Shown here one piece after another: positions 62,305 to 64,000 of a DNA stretch of 64,000 nt. The stretch is from contig NZ_SIJC01000006.1 in NCBI RefSeq assembly GCF_010078385.1, forward strand, positions 1-64,000. The letters are read 5' to 3'. Within the stretch, counting starts at the first letter, position 1. Every line of letters starts with the position of its first letter. Under the pieces are notes generated by a model. It was not told the origin of the DNA and did not search any database. It saw nothing but the letters and a program-made list of their open reading frames with translations. The DNA comes from Chengkuizengella sediminis (GTDB lineage Bacteria > Bacillota > Bacilli > Paenibacillales > KCTC-33759). Both the position numbers and the translations under genes were made by a program.

Positions 62305-62640
62305 ATGGAAATCAACAAAGAGGTACTCAAAGGACATATAGATACATTAATCCTATCGATGTTATCTCTACGAGACATGTATGGTTATGAATTAGCTAAA
62401 ATAGTGCGGGAAAAAAGCGACAATCAGTTTGAATTAAAAGAAGGTACTTTGTACTTATCTTTAAAACGATTAGAGAAAAATAAATGGATTGAATCGTATT
62501 GGAGCGATGAACAAGGACCGGGCGGACGTAGAAAATATTATAAATTGACTCTGCTTGGACAAGAAGGGTTAGAACTGAAACGGACAGAATGGAAATTTGT
62601 AAAAAAAATGATGGATTCATTTTTGGAAGGAGGAACTTAA
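62305..62640 (+). CDS. PadR-family regulator
   Basis: 111 residues from ATG 62305, with CAGGAGGTGATT upstream fixing the start. Compact PadR winged helix (DTLILSMLSLRDMYGYELAK; LKEGTLYLSLKRLEKNKWIE; GGRRKYYKLTLLG) and a short C-terminal helix. One base separates its stop from the next ATG; such PadR/permease-prefix pairs are common in Firmicutes and the regulator usually controls the pair. Confidence 0.88.
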   Translation: MEINKEVLKGHIDTLILSMLSLRDMYGYELAKIVREKSDNQFELKEGTLYLSLKRLEKNKWIESYWSDEQGPGGRRKYYKLTLLGQEGLELKRTEWKFVKKMMDSFLEGGT

Positions 62641-62641
62641 T

Positions 62642-63337
62642 ATGAAACAAATAGATCAATATATAAATTCCATATATAAAGAGACAAATGGAAACAAACA
62701 AGAAACAAAGGAATTAAAAGAAGAGATGAAATCACATCTAATCGAAGCCGTACATGAGTTGAAAGAGGAAGGACACACTGAACAAGAAGCGATTAATATT
62801 GCCATTGAACGTTTTGGAGAAGAAAGGGAGGTAAGTTCGATCATCCTAAAACTCACAACAGCAAAGAAAAAACTAGAAAATAAAATCATAAAATCGGCTG
62901 TGGTTATTTTGTTGCTTGGAACTGTTTTGAGTGTGATATTTTTACTGATGGATTGGAATAATACAACAGAGAGACAGAACTTTGCAAATCAAATATTTAA
63001 GAAATTAGGCACGAATTCAGAGATTTCAGAAGAGGCAGAACAATTTATAACTACATTTGTGAAAAGTAATGCAAGTATATATGAAATGAGTGTAGAATTC
63101 ATTACAGAAGAATGGAATCGCCCTATTGATTATGGTATTAAGGATGGTACTTGGTTTACAAATTACTTGATAAAAGATGGTAAGGATTTCAGTAATAGAT
63201 ATTGGGCTGTAGATATATGGATGACGAAATACACATATCTTAGCATAGGTATATTAAGTGGAAGTATAAGTATTTTCTTGTCTTTGCTTATGGTTTGGAT
63301 TATCATGAAAAAATATCGAATTAAGAGGGAAGTTTAA
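62642..63337 (+). CDS. Membrane protein with HAAS/permease-prefix domain
   Basis: 231 residues. N-terminal helical prefix (~1-75; ELKEEMKSHLIEAVHELKEEGHTEQEAINIAIERFGEE), the HAAS-type signalling module found beside PadR regulators. Then a membrane helix (~83-103), an extracytoplasmic stretch (~105-200) and a final helix (~205-226). It may be a sensor or a partner of an efflux system. Translationally coupled to padR. Confidence 0.78.
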   Translation: MKQIDQYINSIYKETNGNKQETKELKEEMKSHLIEAVHELKEEGHTEQEAINIAIERFGEEREVSSIILKLTTAKKKLENKIIKSAVVILLLGTVLSVIFLLMDWNNTTERQNFANQIFKKLGTNSEISEEAEQFITTFVKSNASIYEMSVEFITEEWNRPIDYGIKDGTWFTNYLIKDGKDFSNRYWAVDIWMTKYTYLSIGILSGSISIFLSLLMVWIIMKKYRIKREV

Positions 63338-63490
63338 ATCGGGTTGTTTTTAAATGGACAAACTGGAAATATGATCAATTGATATATGAATAGATATAAC
63401 ATATAATCATCTGATAGATTAAAAATCCGTAATTCTTTACACTTTAAGAATTTATTTTTAATGAATAAAGTATAAGTGCAACTACCCCTC

Positions 63491-63546
63491 TGTCTTCACC
63501 TTTGAGGCTCGCCAATCGGCGAGTTTTCTTTACGGATTTTTTTTTG
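63491..63546 (+). promoter_or_regulatory. Hairpin element, second copy
   Basis: CTCGCC-AATC-GGCGAG, a perfect six-bp stem with tetraloop, followed by TTTTCTTT; the ~40-bp block CTGTCTTC...CCTT...GCCAATC also occurs at 149-192 in degenerate form. Probably a terminator for the PadR operon, reused or duplicated. Confidence 0.55.
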
Positions 63547-63579
63547 TTTTAGACAAACTATCTAGGAGAGACACATTAC

Positions 63580-64000
63580 ATGAATTTTATTGAGCAAACT
63601 GCTAAGATTTTGAAGATACCTGAGTATAAATCATTAATCCTGTTAAATATTTTGTTCGGGATATCAGCTTCATTTATTTTCCCATATAATTCGATGTTTG
63701 GAATTGATGAAGTAGGCATGAGTAATATATCGTTTGGGGTTTTTATGACGATTTCAGCAATTGTGGGTATATTTATCAGTACGTATATTGGAAAACTATC
63801 TGATGGACGTTATAGTCGGAAAAGCATCTTAATAGTGGTAACGATTTCAGCCTTTATTGCTTACGTATTATATGCTTACGTTCGTAACTATTTCTTATTA
63901 TTGTTTATTGCTTCCTTTTTTATAGGGATCGCTTCCTCAGGTTTCCCTCAAGTATTTGCATATGCTAGAGAGGCAGTAGATCGCGCCAAATTACCATCAA
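63580..64000 (+). CDS. MFS transporter, sugar-efflux (Set)-like, truncated by window end
   Basis: 140 codons visible, open to the end. CTAGGAGAGA precedes ATG 63580. Four membrane helices are seen, with an MFS loop 2-3 motif GKLSDGRYSRKS and IASSGFPQVFAYAREAVDR, which recalls sugar efflux transporters of the SetA/SetB type. The rest lies outside the window. Confidence 0.75.
   Translation, partial: MNFIEQTAKILKIPEYKSLILLNILFGISASFIFPYNSMFGIDEVGMSNISFGVFMTISAIVGIFISTYIGKLSDGRYSRKSILIVVTISAFIAYVLYAYVRNYFLLLFIASFFIGIASSGFPQVFAYAREAVDRAKLPS

Overview
The window looks like a chromosomal segment of a low-GC, endospore-forming member of the Bacillales, probably Paenibacillaceae-like. The evidence is strong AGGAGG-type ribosome sites, frequent GTG and TTG starts, a T-box in front of pheST, a pheST-zapA-mutS2 core, and many spore genes (tgl, YjcZ-type peptides, a CotA-type laccase, GerPA/GerPF-type proteins). 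A closer placement, for example near Chengkuizengella, is only a guess.

Layout. 0-8.2 kb is spore- and stress-related: spore transglutaminase, two YjcZ-like peptides, a YfkJ-type phosphatase, two copies of a ~180-bp non-coding repeat, a molybdopterin oxidoreductase, a Gfo/Idh dehydrogenase and CotA. 8.3-13.4 kb carries an S-layer (SLH) protein and the 5-oxoprolinase operon pxpBCA. 13.4-25.4 kb is mixed accessory metabolism and regulation (acetyltransferases, AlaX, DinB, EamA, PadR/DoxX, a TipAL-type MerR protein, an IS110 remnant, a triplicated spore-surface-like protein, aldo/keto reductase and FAD monooxygenase). Two tRNAs (Pro, Gly) follow. 25.8-38.6 kb is the conserved core with pheST, zapA and mutS2, interrupted by a CuA-type lipoprotein, a Met-rich repeat protein and a GerPA/GerPF cluster with a deleted third copy. 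38.6-45 kb holds DoxX, MFS, cysteine synthase, a Ktr potassium channel and an alaR-alaT pair.

45-63 kb is accessory and partly decayed. An RRNPP-type (PlcR/Rgg-like) regulator is flanked by secreted-peptide genes, one intact and two decayed. Next come a secreted lamin-tail/phospholipase D protein, an antiporter whose 5' end and promoter region are duplicated downstream, an SgrR-like regulator, and several small secreted or membrane peptides. Further on are a frameshifted VOC gene, ppaC, a divergent LMW phosphatase, a broken P-loop kinase and an unusual zinc-finger/HNH-like + RNase H-like protein. A PadR/permease-prefix pair and a truncated MFS gene close the window.

Recurring themes. Six promoters match the sigma-K pattern AC-N16/17-CATAnnnTA and sit before spore genes or unknown genes, linking the unknowns to late mother-cell expression. 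The best candidates for undescribed biology are the 45-47 kb peptide/regulator locus, the zinc-finger-HNH-RNase H protein at 61 kb, and the repeated hairpin elements at 3.1/4.6 kb and 59 kb.
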